From Aphanomyces cochlioides (Eukaryota; Oomycota; Saprolegniomycetes; Saprolegniales; Verrucalvaceae), in contig JAHQRK010000005.1 in the NCBI GenBank assembly GCA_019828595.1, positions 1,302,001 to 1,366,000 of the forward strand: a stretch of DNA of 64,000 nucleotides. The letters run 5' to 3'. Positions 46,811 to 57,962 of the stretch are shown piece after piece. A model generated the notes under the pieces. The model was not told the origin of the DNA. It ran no database searches and worked only from the letters and a program-made list of their open reading frames with translations. Each line of letters starts with the position of its first letter. Positions within the stretch are counted from its first letter, which is position 1. A program made the position numbers and the translations under genes.

Positions 46811-48693
46811 CACAGCGGGTGGGACAGATTTAGCTCGTCATTTTTTAGATATCCTGAAGCACAAGCCACGAAAGTTTGGATGAAACGACAACTAATTGGC
46901 ATTTATTGCCAATGTCGCCTGGAATTTCAAGAGTCGACGATGTATTTTGAGAAGGAGCATATTATAGGAAGCGCCAATCCACCACCGCTTCGATACAAGA
47001 CGACAGATGAAGCTCGTGTGAATTCAAGTAGACCACTTCAAAGGTAGCCCGAAAATCACATCATCCAACAACATTCACTTGGTCCGATGATCTCACCAAG
47101 ATATCCTCATCAACACTCGTGAATTCGAGGGTTTTGCAGACCACATTGGTCCGACTCAAAGCGTTAGACAATGAGTGCTGGCCAGAGATGACGAGATTTC
47201 CTGCAGCGAAATCAAAATTGAAATCTTTTCGTGATGAGCACAATGCGAAGTGACATGTCATCGAGTTTGCCGTTGACGTCATATCCGGTGATTTTCATTG
47301 GTGACTGTGGAGACTTCAAAGGTCACAAGAGGGCACTCCTTGTTGGATTTTGTTGGACACCAAAGACGGCTTGATTGGATCCAAACGACGTGTTTTGACG
47401 TTGTGATCTTTCCATGAGCATCCCCAACAACTAGCGTGAAGCATGGGATGAAAAAATCGATTGCATTGACCGTGGACAGAATGAGGCAACCACTAATTGA
47501 ATTGAAAATGGCATTCCTTCGATCCATGCAACCGAACGACCGTGTTCCTTTCCGAGATGCGCTTCGAAACAATCCAAGCAACTTCATGCAGCAACATCTT
47601 GAGGGACTGTTCTTTGCTTCTTAGGGTTCGTGATTTCAACTTTTATTGTATCGAATATTGCTCAGTATGCACCGTCTGTGGCAATCGCATCGGGACATGT
47701 CATTTCCCATGGAGCGCGCGCATGCTGTGATTGAAATCGTCTTCTTGGTCGTTCGACGAGCAGGTTCAAATGTAAACTTGCTGCCTGCGGATTAAAATGT
47801 CTTCCCAGTTGACCACAGTCGTCGTCTCGATCATCATGGACGAGTATACTTGACAGCAGCACGCGCTTGAAAACTCAACCCTCTTACTTGAGGACCTCGA
47901 CCGTCCTTTGGCTTTCATATTCGTGTCGAAAAGCGGCAACTGGATGAGCGTTTCCTGATCATACAGAGCCACACGTTCGTTGACGGAGTATACGAGTATA
48001 GTTTGATTCATTATACACGCTATACATATTATATCATGTATAGTGGACGTATATTATACGATGTATTGCATTCCATGTTGATCCATTCTGAACCTGGACT
48101 GCACACTTAAAAAAGAAAATCCAAGACGTCGTCCACAACACTTTTTAGATGACTTATTGTCGTAGCAGTTGACTTTCTTTTATACATTGTGATTGGTGTA
48201 AATCGACTAGCCTCTCATGCCCATTTTACTTTCTTCGTCACCAGTTCGTCTTAATGCTAGAGGGGAGTTCTGCTCCCCCACAGCTTCACCATCCTAGACT
48301 TTGGGGGCCACTGGAGCAAACTCCATACAAGGGAAAGGCCATTGCACTGTGTCAAAGTTGCTCTTGCTGTGCAAGTATACTAAGCTATTTCTGGTAAATA
48401 TTGTGGCTACAAACTCATTGGTGTGAAGCTCAGTGCTACCTCAGCGCGACTTATTTGCCACTACAATAAGGTGGCGAGATGTACACTGACGACACGAGAA
48501 CGACCAGCTCTTGTTTAAGGAAGTGTAAGTCGATCCTTGCGGGATCCATCGGAGCCGCGGTGGTTAAACGACTCCTCAAAGCAACGCATGCACAGTGTAT
48601 ACTAAATAATGGTATACAAATTATACGTGTATAAAGACGTATAGTGCTCTATACACGTATAAGTATAAGGCGAACCCTAGTTTCAACTTTACG
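46811..48693. other. Gap with a family exon-6 fragment and TATAC palindromes
   Basis: Minus strand 48011-47880 reads VYSVNERVALYDQETLIQLP, similar to TVNERVALYDE at the end of exon 6. The open frame 47279-47587 (minus) has no known motif. Two clusters of short TATAC/GTATA palindromes lie at 48000-48060 and 48595-48670, the second directly before copy 5. No other gene. Confidence 0.35.
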
Positions 48694-50757
48694 ATGAGCA
48701 GCGAGCAGCCCGAGGATGCATGGGCGATCGAGTTCTCCAAGGTTTGTCCATGCCGAACGCCCTTTGAGCCCAAATATCTCGGGTACGAGCTTCACTTCCA
48801 TTTGATCCCTCTCATGGAAACCACCGTAGAACGCATCGAGTGGGCGGGACCAAGTGCTGCGGTAGGACAGTCGCACACACAAAGCTCACTCTGGCATAGA
48901 TGCTTTCCTCACTGCTGCCCAAACCATATATATAGCAGCGTCTGTGGCTCGTCCGTCACACTGCGTGTCCATGGACCTCACCCACAGCTTGGCCATGTCG
49001 TGACATATCTCCGCTTTGACGCTGCTTATGAAGATCCACTCCGCGTGGGCGACACCATGGAGGAAAACGCCGTGCTCGGCAATCTTTGCCGCCAAACGCA
49101 TACAGCTGGCGAGTGGATTGCCAGCCAGTATGACGCTATTGATGAGGTTTGCTAACCTTGGATGACTTGAAACTCACTTAGGTCTTGTAAGAACATGCCG
49201 TCGCTGGTGTGCGAGCATGGTACGAGAGGTCAGACGTCGCTCGGTTGGCACTACCGTTGGGTTGGTGGATCCACGCGACAGCAGCGGCAAGCTTTCCATT
49301 CTCTCAGAGTACTTTGGCAGCATCCTCCTCGGTTCCTTGATTGCTTGTAGGCTTACGCATTTGCTCGAGAACCGCCTCGACTTCGAGTTCTTGCAGTCGC
49401 GCAGTCGCTTCCTTTTGTAGTCATGTCGTACCGGCGAGCTTGCAAATCTTGTCAACGGCAGTCGCCCGAAGACGAGCAAGCGCAGCTCGAATGTGAATGC
49501 GACGGCATTTACAAACTGCAGGGGAACGCTCTAAGTAACATGAATGCGGCAAGTATTCCACCTGCGGGAGCGACAAACTCGAGCGGTGGTAATCTCCCGT
49601 CAGGAATAAGTTCTCGCGATGAGAGTGTGGAAGATGCGTTGGCGACAATCCATTATTTTATCTCGACGTTCCCAGCGACCGTGCTCGCTCCGTACTTGGA
49701 GCGCCTCGACACGATGCTGCGTATGACAGTCAGTCCTCCATTGCGAGATCCTATCCTGTGTCAACTCCAAGCACACTTTGGCGCTCCATGTGAGCGGCTA
49801 GCCCAATACTCCACGACACTGGAAGCGCTCGGAGTTGTGTTTGGATTTAGCACTGACTTATCGCCATTCTTGCATTCCTTCAGTGCCGCACATGATGCGT
49901 CTCTTCTTGACAAAATGCATCTCGAGCGAAGCTATGAATCATTCATTCAACACATCCACAGCAACGTGGCCAGGACGCTGGCTGCATTCAACATGACACC
50001 TCAAGCTTTGTCAGACGAAATCTTTGCGCCGTCTTGCATGCCGAGTGCCCAGAGGCTGCCACGACATGCCTCGAGAAATGCCGTGCATTCAACTCCAGCA
50101 TGGCTTTTGAAGCCTTCGTGGCTCAAATGCGAGAGGTGTTTATGGTTCGTACTCTCACAGTGATGGATCTTTCCTAATATCATTGAATTTAGTCGATGAA
50201 TGCGCCACCCCAAGCTCAACCAGTGGCATTTCATCGCCCGCTCGATGGTCGCTGGCGCTACACTGCGTTATCCATCATGCACATGTCGCGTCAACTTTGT
50301 CCGTCGATTCTGTCGCTCATGCGCGCATGCTACATGGGTCTCACCTTTCAAATTGTTCACACGTCGACGTCGTTATTCGTGAGTAAATCTTTTTCGTGGC
50401 CATGATAAACACACGCCATGGCGTAGATGCGATCCCATCACTCCCTTACAAACAAGGCGTGGGCGGAATTTCACTTGGATGGCTTGCCTCACGTCCACCG
50501 TGTCTTTCCGAATGGAGAATCGACCATGGCTATCGTTGATGGACTTGTTCATGGCGATTATGTGGCTGCTGCTGTGAACGACACCGCTGTGATATTGACA
50601 CTCTTCAGCTGGCCTGCCTCGTCCATGTCTCGATATTGCTACGCCAACCACTTGCAAATTGCACGGGTGGAGGGAAATCCTGGCCTGGCTGTGTGTGTCC
50701 AAGTCACTGCAGCTCCTGAAGTGTCGCCCGTGGAAGACTACTGGTGTATGATCCGAA
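48694..50757 (+). pseudogene. Unknown family, copy 5 (plus strand, frameshifted)
   Basis: Well preserved but broken. The start is MSSEQPEDAWAIEFSKVCPC. In exon 1-2 the usual 47-bp intron, if removed, gives a stop, whereas retention stays open, so a small indel has occurred. Exon 2 has CFPHCCPNHIYSSVCG and GEWIASQYDAIDE. Exon 3 (NMPSLVCEHG...HYRWVGGS), exon 4 (CKSCQRQSPEDEQ...CECDG), exon 5 (ACYMGLTFQIVHTSTSLF) and exon 6 (HRVFPNGESTMAIVDG) follow. Near 50033 several bases are missing after SDEIFA, shifting frame. Exon 6 diverges after VEDYWCM and the normal end is lost. Confidence 0.65.
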
Positions 50758-51264
50758 CCCTAGTTGAAACCAAGAGATCCAAAGATTACCTGGCGCTCCA
50801 TCAGTCGCATTGGTTGAAATTCCATCCTTCATGGCTGAGCCAAGTTCGCCACCAACTTCGAAGTTTGACCGACAAGGCGACGTGGGCGACGCCACATTGA
50901 CTCCCCGTCGAGCGAAAACATTGCTGCGATGCATGATACGGAATGGAATCGCCGCAGAGAGCCCAACTGGTGGAAATCTCAACATGTCGAGGATGGAATT
51001 CGAAGTACACCAAGCGAAGATACCATTTCGACGACGTGGTCGACAGAACTACCTGATGCTGGAGGCGACGCTCTCACCAAAACACTGAGGAGCGCGGCCT
51101 AGCGTGCCGCCGTCGCGGATTGAAAATGCAATGGAAACATTCGTCTGCAGCCATAGACGGCTGCATGATGTTAGCTTGTGTTGACGGAGCGTATTTGTCG
51201 GTGGTGCACTTTGACCGAATTGAACGGTGGTGGTCGCGGACACTCTAGAGCGAGCAGACGAGGA
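50758..51264. other. Short spacer between copies 5 and 6
   Basis: Frame 50810-51088 has no known motif. The stretch CCCCGTCGAGCG near 50905 recurs near 45008, part of the weak repeat noted at 44040-45160. Confidence 0.3.
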
Positions 51265-53104
51265 CTATTCCATGCGTTGGTGGTCATACTCAAGTTGAAA
51301 CGCCACGACGTGACGCTGCTCGTTGGATTCCTCGTACAGCGCCACGCGGTCATGCACAGTCATGCACCAATAATGTTGTACAGGCGACACTCCACGCGCT
51401 GCTCGGCCGTGCACATCCACTCTCAAGACATCATGACCACGTCGAGCGATGTAGATATGCATCGCGTAGCACCATCGAGATATCGCGGATGTTGGCCATG
51501 CGAAGAGCGTCAATGCGACAGCGCTGTCGTTCACGGCAGTCGCGAGATAGTCCCCATCGTGGACAAGGCCATCAACGTTTGCCATGGTGGATTCACCGTG
51601 AGGAAAGACTCGGTGGACGTGAGGTGTGCCGTCAAGATGAAATTCTGCCCACAGATTGTCCAGCAGCGAGTCGTGCGATCGTATCTACACCCTTGTGGCT
51701 ATCACAGTCGTGGAAACATCTCACGGATTTGAGCGTCAAAAGCCACGTTCGGATGAAACGTTCGGCATTTCTCGAGGCACGTCGTGGCCGCTTCTGGGTA
51801 TTCCGCATGAAGTAGAACGCATAGAGCGAGGATTTCGTGAGATAAAGCACGAGGTGTCGTATTGAGCGGAGCGAGCGGTCTTGTGAGATTGCTATAAAGA
51901 CAAACGCGACGAAGCTACGCTCGAGGCCAGCTTTGTCCAGTAACGCTGTTGCGTGCGCGGCACAGAACGATTGAAGGAATGGCAAGATTTCAATGATGAG
52001 CCCCAAGACAATGCCAAGAGCTTCCAGAGTCGAAGACCATCCCGTGAGTCGCCCCGATGGAGCACCACAGTGTGCTTGAATGTGACGCAGGATGGGCTGC
52101 AGCAGCATTGTTGGGCTCACTGACAACCGTCGCATCGTGTCAAGACGCTCCAAGTACGCTGTCATGATGGACGCTGGAAATATCGAGATGAAAGAATGAA
52201 TCGTGGCCAAATCAAACGATCTGCACTTGGTGGAAAAGTCATCTCTTGGGGAACACTGGCGGTGGCTCGCGTCATGGCGGTGGCGGCTGAAGAATCGTGC
52301 GACTATGATCGATCGGCGAGAGGCGTGAGACGTTGTAAATGCCCTCGCATTCGCATTGGGTGTCGAGCTTTGTCGTCGTCGCGGGATTGTCGCTGACAAG
52401 CTTTGCAAGATCGGCGGTACGACATGACAATAAAAGGCGGCGACTGCACGACTGCAAACACACGAAATCTTGTCGACTCGATCGCAACACGTACGCCTAG
52501 AAACAACCCTGTCAAGCGTGCCTGCACCGTCAAGAATACTCGGATGAAGTGGAAAGCTTGACGTTGCTGACGAGCCGATCCACCAACCCAGCGATAGTGC
52601 CAACCTAGCGCAGCTTGGCGTTTGGAGCTGAACTCGAACACCCGCGACGACGTTCTCTAATCGACTTGCATAACTCTCAACCAAAGCAGACATGTCGAAC
52701 CTCGTCGACGACTTCATAATGGCAAGCAATCCACTCTCTAATCGAGTGCGTTTGGTGCCGTACGTCGGCGGTGACATAGACTTCTTCGATAACGTCGCCT
52801 ACGTTGAGTGGAGTTGCATAGGCAGCATCAAAGTGGAGGTAAGTGACGATATCGCCAAGCATGGAGAGCGGGCCATGGACACGAACAACGATCGACGAGC
52901 CGCAGACACTGCTGGATACGGGTTGTGGACAGCAATGTGGAAAACAATTACGCCACGTGAGCAAATATGGGCGCGCTGTTGGTCGTACCTGAGCACTTTG
53001 GCGCCAAGAGGATTCAAGAGGCGACGTCCCCACCGGAGATATTTGGGCTCAAAGAGGGATTTGCATCGACAATGCTTGGAAAACGCGATGGACCATTCGC
53101 TCAT
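51265..53104 (-). pseudogene. Unknown family, copy 6 (minus strand, multiple frameshifts)
   Basis: Starts MSEWSIAFSKHCRCKSLFEP at 53104. Exon 2 (CFPHCCPQPVSSSVCG, EWIACHYEVVDE) and exon 3 (AALGWHYRWVGGSARQQRQ) are recognisable. One base is missing near the start of exon 4, and a second shift falls inside the cysteine motif (CKACQRQSRDDDKA then changed frame). Exon 5 with ACYMG is absent. Exon 6 (HRVFPHGESTMANVDG to YDHQRME) is open to 51265. Decayed, arranged tail to tail with copy 5. Confidence 0.6.
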
Positions 53105-54409
53105 GGGCTTATCTATCGTGGCCAACGTGAATTTGACGGGCGTGTCCACTCGATCGAGGCAAGCCAGAGGTTCCCAGATGGTGCATCTTCACGGTATTCA
53201 TTCCCATGGGAACTCACTTGATTAGTCGCGATCACTCTTTGTGACGCTCAAGATAGCACGGTGCATTCATTTGCATGTTCGTCGATCTGCGGTCGATTCT
53301 GCTGGGCATGCCTATCATCTTGGCCAGCGCTTCATCGCATCGATTATAGGTCTAGATCGCAATGTTTAGTCGGCTATACGGCTGGGAGTGACATATTCAC
53401 GATCGCGCATATGTTGGTCCAGCGGGACTTCGTAAGAAATCACGTGTGGATAAAAACACTCATCCCAGTCGACTCAGCAGACACGAATTGCGATGATGAC
53501 GAGTCCAAGAATGGCTGTAAACGTTCTCCTCTGATGAATACGCAGTACACTTCAGACGATGTGTTGGGACGACAAGGGAAGAACGAACATTGGACTACGT
53601 GCCAATGACGGATTCAAACTTGGGTGCGAAGTTTTGATTTGTCCTGTCGTTCGTGGTGCAACATGGACAGCGAATCCATTCACCTCGTCGAGCTTTCCTT
53701 GTTGCAATCGAACTTGTTCCTCTTGTACGAAAATCTCAAGCGTGCAATATGAATACCTTGTTCATGACGTTCTCTGTCTCGCAGTGAATCTCCACCGTGG
53801 ATGATTCGTTTCGATGTCGTTATCTGGCGGGACATTTGGCTGCTGTTATTTGTAATGATTAGACGGCGAAGAGCAGGCAAATCTTGAGAGCATTTTTTGG
53901 ACAAAATAAGGGCTCAAAATGCTCGATTTTGGATGGGTGAGGGTGCTGAAGGTGCTCCTCTGCGATGTCGCGTCCTTGTAATGACATATGTTGGGAAGAC
54001 TGACGAGGACCACAGTTGCATGATGCAACTGTGGGCCTTTTCTTCCATGCTACTTGCACGAAGTTTGCTCAAAGCGACAGAAGCCAAGATCAGCCTTGAA
54101 ACTCGAATGGATGCATTGTGTCTCCCAAGCGCACACTAATATCTACTTGAACCCGACTACCATGGATTGTGGTAGATGTAGAGGCCTCGATTAAATGGTT
54201 GAAATGGTCTCAGTTGCCCCACAATGGGAAAAATACTGCACGATTTTGAAAGATTCTTTCAAATCAAAATACAGACCAAACAGAAATCTCTATTTACACA
54301 ATGTACAAGGCATGGAGCCGCTGCAAGGCTGGCAATTTTGAGTACATATTTCTTGCTGAAGCTGATTAATCAAATCGTTGACAGATTGCAAGGTGTTCCT
54401 TTTCTTGAG
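53105..54409. other. 1.3-kb gap without recognised gene
   Basis: Small frames at 53261-53608 and 53897-54139 show no motif. Nothing else seen. Confidence 0.45.
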
Positions 54410-54410
54410 G

Positions 54411-54649
54411 TGAAATGGAAAGTGAGATTATCAAGTTAGACTAAAATGTAAGACTACACTAGAGTATATGCATAACTAAGTGAAAATGAAAGCTTGTTCT
54501 TGAAGTAGACAGTGTAGTCGTGCCGGCAATGCGTGTGGCCGTCGCCAATGAGACGATGGAGAACGCTAGATTAAGTGACGTGTGTGTGCACCAAACATTT
54601 GATTGGGGGATCAAATATTTGGCGCACACTGGCGACACGTTCCTCAACA
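54411..54649 (-). repeat. Probable 3' LTR of a Copia element
   Basis: On the minus strand a polypurine tract (AGAGGGGAG) is followed by TGTTGAGGAACG at 54649, the usual start of a Ty1/Copia LTR. The other end, near 54411-54416, is only guessed from a TG/CA pair. No second LTR is visible. Confidence 0.4.
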
Positions 54650-55392
54650 CTCCCCTCTAATCGAGACGTTTCTTCATTGTTGCTTGGGGGAATGGAGGTC
54701 ACAAGCTTCGGCATGTGCTCTTCAAACTTGGGTTTGGGTAGAGCCTTCGTGAGAATGTCAGCGAGCATTGAGTTGGTTTGGCAGTAGTTGATCTTGATGA
54801 TGCGCTGCTTGACTAGATCACGGATGAAGTGATGGCGGACATCGATATGCTTAGTCCTTTGTTGAAGAGTTGGATTCTCAGCCATCTTGATAGTGCTTTG
54901 GTTGTCTTCGTAAACGTTGATGGGTAACTTGATAACCAATTGGAGTTCTTCGAGTAGAGACTTGAGCCAGAGTGCTTCTTGGAGACCATAGGACATTGAA
55001 ATGTAGTCGGCTTCACAAGTCGAAAGAGCAACGATATTCTGTAGCTTTGATTTCCACGAAATCAAGCATCCGTTGAGAAAGAGAAGGAAGCCAGAAGTCG
55101 ATCGTCGAGTAGAAATGTCGTTCGCATAGTCGGCGTCAACATAGAGATCGATCGTAAAATCTTCTTTGTCAGACTTGGAGTATAGTAGACCATACTCTTG
55201 TGTTCCTTTGAGGTAGCGTAATACGCGTTTTGCTATCTGTTGATGTTCTTCAGCAGGTTCATTGACGTGTCTTGACAGCAAAGTTACAGTATAGGCTATG
55301 TCGGGACGAGTTGTCGTAGTCAGGTACAGAAGTTCGCCCACCACTTGGCGGAAAGGCAACGATGATGAAGCCGTAGAAGAACTTGAAGGCAA
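54571..55392 (-). pseudogene. Ty1/Copia polyprotein fragment (RNase H)
   Basis: 273-aa frame that contains only the pol C-terminus: FRQVVGELLYLTTTTRPDIA, the RNase H stretch YVDADYANDISTRRSTSGF, WKSKLQNIVALSTCEADYI, YEDNQSTIKMAENP and KHIDVRHHFIRDLV...ADILTKALPKPKF. Gag, protease, integrase and reverse-transcriptase core are missing; the element is cut at about 55390. The last part of the frame runs past the polypurine tract into the LTR. A dead copy. Confidence 0.85.
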
Positions 55393-55703
55393 AATATAAT
55401 AAATGAGAGGTAGAATTTATTCTCACCTGGGTCTGACCTATACCTTTCCAATTTTATATATATCGATTCTGACGGGTAAATTTTGACATGCCCATAGCCA
55501 TTCTTTTTCTTAACAAAGAAGCTGACGGTAATTCTCATCGATCCGACAAGTGATCAATCAGGAGACGCCGACATGATAGCAGAACACGCAAGGGCAGAAC
55601 ACAGTTGTTCATCCTGCAAACGACGACGACTAGTTTTCTTCGGCGAAAGCCCATGATAGCACGCCAATATCGTAGACAAAGCGACGACTACCGCGAGTTC
55701 ATA

Positions 55704-55730
55704 CAGTGCGCGACGCAATGATAGGTGCAC
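55704..55730 (+). repeat. Tc1 left outer terminal repeat
   Basis: CAGTGCGCGACGCAATGATA at start, matching the reverse complement of 57136-57162 except for the penultimate bases of the repeat. A TA dinucleotide precedes it. Confidence 0.8.
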
Positions 55731-55944
55731 CACCTAAATCGGCGCTCTCAAGTCAAAACTTTGCCATATCCAGTCCAATTCTTCTCCAATTTTGATATTT
55801 ACTTCCAATCAATGAGATCTATCTGGACATGTGACGACAACACTGGGGTTCCAAGTGCATCACCATCGACAATGCAGAGCAGCCTGTGTATACTTCGACG
55901 CAATGGTAGGGACATACAAAATTCAAAATATAAAATAAAATTGA

Positions 55945-56907
55945 TTAGTATTTTATTTTATCACCACCACGAGCATACACCTTCAAACAGCGGCAAGTCA
56001 TCGAGTTCGCCAGCGTTTGAAAGTAGTCTTGCTCGATTTCATTCCACGACTGGACAATTTGGTTCTTCAATTGCGCCCTTGAAGTGAACTCACGTCGTCC
56101 ATTGTCATAGACCTTTCGCGACAAATGAGCCCAGGCATTTTCGATCGGATTCAAATCCGGCGAAAGCGCGGGCCATTTCATGACTTCAACTTCATTTTCT
56201 TCAAAAAAGACCTTGGTTGCATGGGAGCAGTGGATGCTCGCATTGTCTTGCTGAAAGACAAAATCGGTGCCATGGTGCAGTTGAGCAAAGGGTAGCATAA
56301 ACTCAGAGAGCAAATAGATATAGCTCTCTGAATCTTGACGACCTTCAAGAAAAACGACATCGCTTTTGCCGCTCCAACAAAAGGAGGCCCAAATCATAAC
56401 GCTGCCTCCTCCTTGCTGCCTCTTCAGTCGCTTTTGCTTGGGAACATCCAAGTTAAATTTCTTTTCATCCGAAAAGATAACACTTTTCCAGGACTCTCCT
56501 CGAGTTATGTTCTCTTGAGCCCGTTGAAAACGAGCTTGCTTGTGTGCGTCAGTGAAGGCTGGACTTGATTCACGATACGTGCTCTCTATATACTCAGTAT
56601 TTTGCAGAACTCGTTGCACAGTTCGTGTATGTACATCTAATTTCAAACCTGCCTTAATTTCGGACGCGCTCTTAAGATCAATCGTTGCTTCACGTCGAAT
56701 CTTCGCAATAGTTCGTTCGCTAAGCTTTGGCTTCGGGCCCGTTGAACGTGCCTTGCCATACATGGCGGGATTCTTGAGGACATTGCACACAGCTTTGGGT
56801 GAGCAGCCGACCTGCTTGGCAATCGATCGGTGCGAATGTCCGTTGGCGCGATGGGCGATGATTTCACCGATTTGTCGCTCTGTGAGCCGCTTGCCTCTCC
56901 CCATCAA
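55945..56907 (-). CDS. Tc1/mariner transposase
   Basis: 320 aa, intact. The N-terminal part has two helix-turn-helix units (LTERQIGEIIAHRANGHSHR and SERTIAKIRREATI), which bind the inverted repeats. The catalytic DDE triad is seen as Asp in VIFSDEKKFNLD, Asp in FVFQQDNASIH and Glu in SPDLNPIENAWAHL; the second Asp and the Glu are about 34 residues apart (DD34E). GGGSVMIWASFCW lies between the first two. Start is MMGRGKRLTERQ, and the second Met is equally possible. Both ends of the element are present, so it may still be mobile. Confidence 0.9.
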   Translation of the reverse strand: MMGRGKRLTERQIGEIIAHRANGHSHRSIAKQVGCSPKAVCNVLKNPAMYGKARSTGPKPKLSERTIAKIRREATIDLKSASEIKAGLKLDVHTRTVQRVLQNTEYIESTYRESSPAFTDAHKQARFQRAQENITRGESWKSVIFSDEKKFNLDVPKQKRLKRQQGGGSVMIWASFCWSGKSDVVFLEGRQDSESYIYLLSEFMLPFAQLHHGTDFVFQQDNASIHCSHATKVFFEENEVEVMKWPALSPDLNPIENAWAHLSRKVYDNGRREFTSRAQLKNQIVQSWNEIEQDYFQTLANSMTCRCLKVYARGGDKIKY

Positions 56908-57164
56908 ATTGATAAATGCCAGATTTCACCCTATATATTGAATTTGGTATGTCCCTATCATTGCGTCTCTGTTTAGAAAAGCTGATCTGCACACGGTTGG
57001 CTACGATGCAATCGGAATTTCAGTGTTGTAGTCACATGTGTAGATTGCTCACTCCGATTGGTTGTACATGTCAAAATTTGAGAATATTTTGATAAGATTT
57101 GGCGAAGTTCTGAATTGAAAACGCCAAAATTGTCGATGCACCTATCATTGCGTCGCGCACTGTA

Positions 57165-57962
57165 GAAGTTTTCTATACATTACACAGTATGACAGAAACT
57201 CGAAATCATTTTATCGTCTTTATTCGTCCAGACACTTTATTCGTCCAGACACCTGTGGGTGCTGTCTTGGCTTGGCTTCATGGGTGAGGCCTTGTGATCG
57301 GCAAAGTGGAATCCTGTAGAAATTGATCATCTTAATAAATAATACCCCTTATAATCGATATCTAGTTCAAAAAGTAGGCATAGAGTTTATCTTCAAATTT
57401 GTATGTAACTTACAATATACGATTTGTCAACTCTAACAACGTCCCACTTACCGAAATTTTGTATAAAGTCTGAAATATGGACGCAACGTTTGATATACGT
57501 TCTACGGTATTCCAAAAAACAGGATTCTGGCCAGAAACATGATTCAGTTGATTCCAAATCGTGTTCGGACGAATGTTGATTCCATCATGTTTGTATTGTG
57601 ATTGGAAATCGTAGGAATGAATATCCGACGCTGTCATTTCTACCAATTAGATATTGATAATTTTATGATTGGTTGATTGTGTTTTTCGCTTTCACACACT
57701 TTGGAAATTGCGAGATGTTGAGTGCGACGGACAAGAGAAGACTCCTTGTTGTGCTTGTGTGTGGCCAAGAGGGCGGAAATAGACCGTCACCCAAGGCTAT
57801 CCCTTCAAGACTGTGTTGTGCCACCGTCGTCGTCAGCCTCATCGTGCTTGTTGTCTCTCCCAGCGTTCCTGTCCTGAAGGCGATCGACTCCATGCAGCTC
57901 TGGTGAGCTCGCACTGTGGGTAAGACCAAATCACATGAATCAACCAATATATTCAACAACAA
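57165..57962. other. Spacer between Tc1 element and Crypton
   Basis: Open frames 57410-57646 (minus) and 57673-57906 (plus) or 57663-57962 (minus) have no recognised domain. Possibly remains of further transposon sequence. Confidence 0.35.

Larger units (their letters stand above)
55704..57162 (-). mobile_element. Full-length Tc1/mariner element with IR/DR ends
   Basis: Ends are inverted repeats starting CAGTGCGCGACGCAATGATA (left 55704, right 57162), flanked by TA on each side (55702-55703, 57163-57164). A second copy of the core GACGCAAT(G/A)(G/A)TAGG lies inside each end (55897-55910 and 56954-56967) about 185 bp from the outer copy. This is the IR/DR layout in which transposase binds two direct repeats per end. 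Transposase is encoded on the minus strand and appears intact. Confidence 0.85.

Noticed and set aside
51632..52777. 381-codon minus-strand frame
   Set aside because: It joins exon 4 of family copy 6 to out-of-frame intron and exon-3 sequence. Only part of it is genuine coding text, so it is not a gene by itself.
53897..54139. 80-codon plus-strand frame
   Set aside because: No recognisable motif and no supporting exon context.
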